A program made the translations under genes and the position numbers. From Cylindrodendrum hubeiense (taxonomy: Eukaryota; Ascomycota; Sordariomycetes; Hypocreales; Nectriaceae): a DNA stretch of 64,000 nucleotides. The stretch's first letter is position 1; each line of letters begins with the position of its first letter. The notes below the pieces were generated by a model. That model had not been told where the DNA came from. It worked only from the letters and a program-made list of their open reading frames with translations, and ran no database searches. Of the stretch, positions 62,513 through 64,000 are shown piece after piece. The stretch covers positions 1 through 64,000 of the forward strand of contig JAANBB010000092.1 of NCBI GenBank assembly GCA_014621425.1, given 5' to 3'.

Positions 62513-64000
62513 GTGAGAAAGGTCATGTAAACCTCTGTTCCTTATTGTTTGCAGAAGATTTACGTCTCATCTGGGCAACCGGCTTTATTCTGAGTCTGGA
62601 TAGACCCTATGGCTTGCTTATTGTATCAACTTTCTGTATCATCATATAAATTCATGGATAATACGCTGTGGGTTTTGTGCATTCAAGTTTTAAGCATTAC
62701 CTATTCATCAATATTTGAATGGGCCTTTGTTAATTGATATGTCGTCTCCCTGATCCTCTACCTTAGATCCCAGTAGCTCTACGCTCCGTAGACACCATCT
62801 CTGATTTAACTCCGCTACGCCAGGTTGACACAAGCGGCGAATGTATGAAGGCTAACGGTCAGAGTATCTTCCAAGCCAATCCACCCATGGGATGTTTTTT
62901 GAGGCTGACATGACGGTGGCACTCGTTGTAACCGTGCTGGCCACCCTCTTGGCTGGACTGAAAGATAAGATCAACGCCGGCCAGGAGGTGGCCTAGACGA
63001 GTACAATCAGTACCTTAGGCTTAGGTGGACTGGGGGACAGGTTGGGAGCCTTGGTGGGTCTTTTGAAACGTATCTAGGCATGATACACCAAAGGAGTGTA
63101 GCTGCAAACAAGGGCCAGCGGAGACTAGCCATCGAAGGGAATAAACAAGGTTCGAAATTACACGCTTGCCAACGAGTCAGCTATCCCAAACCTACCTATG
63201 ACAAGGCTAATGCATGACCCAGGAAGAAAGTAAATGTGGCAGCCATCCCATCTATGATACCAAGCTGTGTAAAGGTGAAGCCATTTTCGTCAGCACTTGG
63301 AGACAAGTCACAACTATACAAACACGCAGACCAACCGCTCACAGCCTTCGCGGGAAGTCTTAGTTTATCCAATCAATCAGGCTCTAGTGGATACCAGGTT
63401 TGAGCTACTCCGCGACAAGACAGCTTTGAATGCCACACACAGACACCTTTTGGGATTGGTAAGTTTGACTAAATTATGGTTCTTGGAGCTGGAGGTCTTG
63501 GGGTCAGGATCCACTAGAGCTGTTGGCAGACACTTCAAGCCATCTGCATAAGCGAGCATGCATCGTCAAAGCCGGAATAGTGGATAAGTTACAGGGCTCT
63601 ATCCCTTCCAAATAGAATCTCAGAATTTTTAAAACCATAACCATGAGAGGCGTGGGCGAATGTGGAGTGAAGTGAATTCTGACATGAAGCTGGGCGATTG
63701 ATCGGCATCGGCAGCTGGATGAATGGAGCGCTTACTAGATAGGGCAGCCAACCAGAAAACAATGCAGCCATTTTCTACTGCAACCATCGTATAAGCTTTT
63801 CCACTAACAACAGGGAACTGACCTGGAATGATGCTCGCTTATCTCTAGTATCACATCATTTGAGGCTAGAACTGCCAAGCCGGCACCTTGAGAGCCATCA
63901 TATGTTTGCCTGATCTACTACATTCTGCCTTGAAGTGGGGGATACAAAGGAGACGTGGCGTATGTATGAAGCATTCAACGACAAGGAAAAAGCACAATTG
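62513..64000. other. Terminal region without recognised genes
   Basis: The last 1.5 kb contains only short open frames without family likeness or plausible start context. It is AT-rich and may hold the permease 3' flank and the promoter of a gene beyond the window. Confidence 0.5.

Noticed and set aside
62513..64000. Short frames at the window end as a possible gene start
   Set aside because: None has both a start context and coding bias, and the longest begins with a non-ATG codon.

Overview
The window is nuclear DNA of a filamentous ascomycete (Pezizomycotina), most likely a Sordariomycete. The evidence is short 50-80 nt GT-AG introns with CTAAC/CTGAC-like branch points, codons strongly biased to C or G at third positions in housekeeping genes, a Zn2Cys6 regulator, a secreted tannase/feruloyl esterase, and a fungal NOD-like receptor built from a nucleoside phosphorylase domain, an NB-ARC domain and TPR repeats. 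The species cannot be named from the sequence. There is no prokaryotic, CRISPR or obvious viral content, and no tRNA or rRNA gene was recognised by eye.

Region 1 (1-33 kb) is a conserved housekeeping block in GC-rich DNA with long gene-poor gaps. It holds spermidine synthase, a Nit2-type omega-amidase, a claudin-like four-helix membrane protein, a PhyH-family dioxygenase, a WKF-domain protein (C7orf50-like), proteasome subunit alpha1, the C-terminal exon of a small unrecognised protein, NOP10, S-adenosylmethionine decarboxylase, the cytosolic Fe-S assembly ATPase CFD1, a 288-residue four-helix membrane protein and SRP54. The last two enzymes of spermidine synthesis (SPE2 and SPE3) lie within about 15 kb. 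SRP54 carries a GC-AG intron. The gaps 1-5.2, 15.4-17.6, 20.9-22.8 and 26.5-31.2 kb hold no convincing gene.

Region 2 (33-42 kb) holds a GPI-anchored aspartic protease, an M20-family amidohydrolase (carbamoylase type) and a 1319-residue PNP/NB-ARC/TPR receptor. The receptor's 126-bp repeats are nearly identical in places, as expected for allorecognition or immune receptors that evolve by repeat shuffling.

Region 3 (42-64 kb) is accessory and lower in GC. It has a cupin, decayed gene fragments, a 174-bp MITE-like inverted-repeat element, an AAAP amino acid transporter, a divergent tannase/feruloyl esterase and epoxide-hydrolase-like pair, an NmrA-like reductase, a divergent Dabb-barrel and cupin pair, a Zn2Cys6 regulator, an extended-SDR reductase and an APC permease. 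No PKS, NRPS, terpene cyclase or P450 is visible. The 48-59.5 kb set therefore looks like either a catabolic cluster for plant or aromatic esters or an unconventional small biosynthetic cluster. This is the most interesting candidate system in the window, and its function is inference only.

Exon limits were read by eye. For every multi-exon gene described as complete, the exon lengths sum to a whole number of codons, which supports the models.
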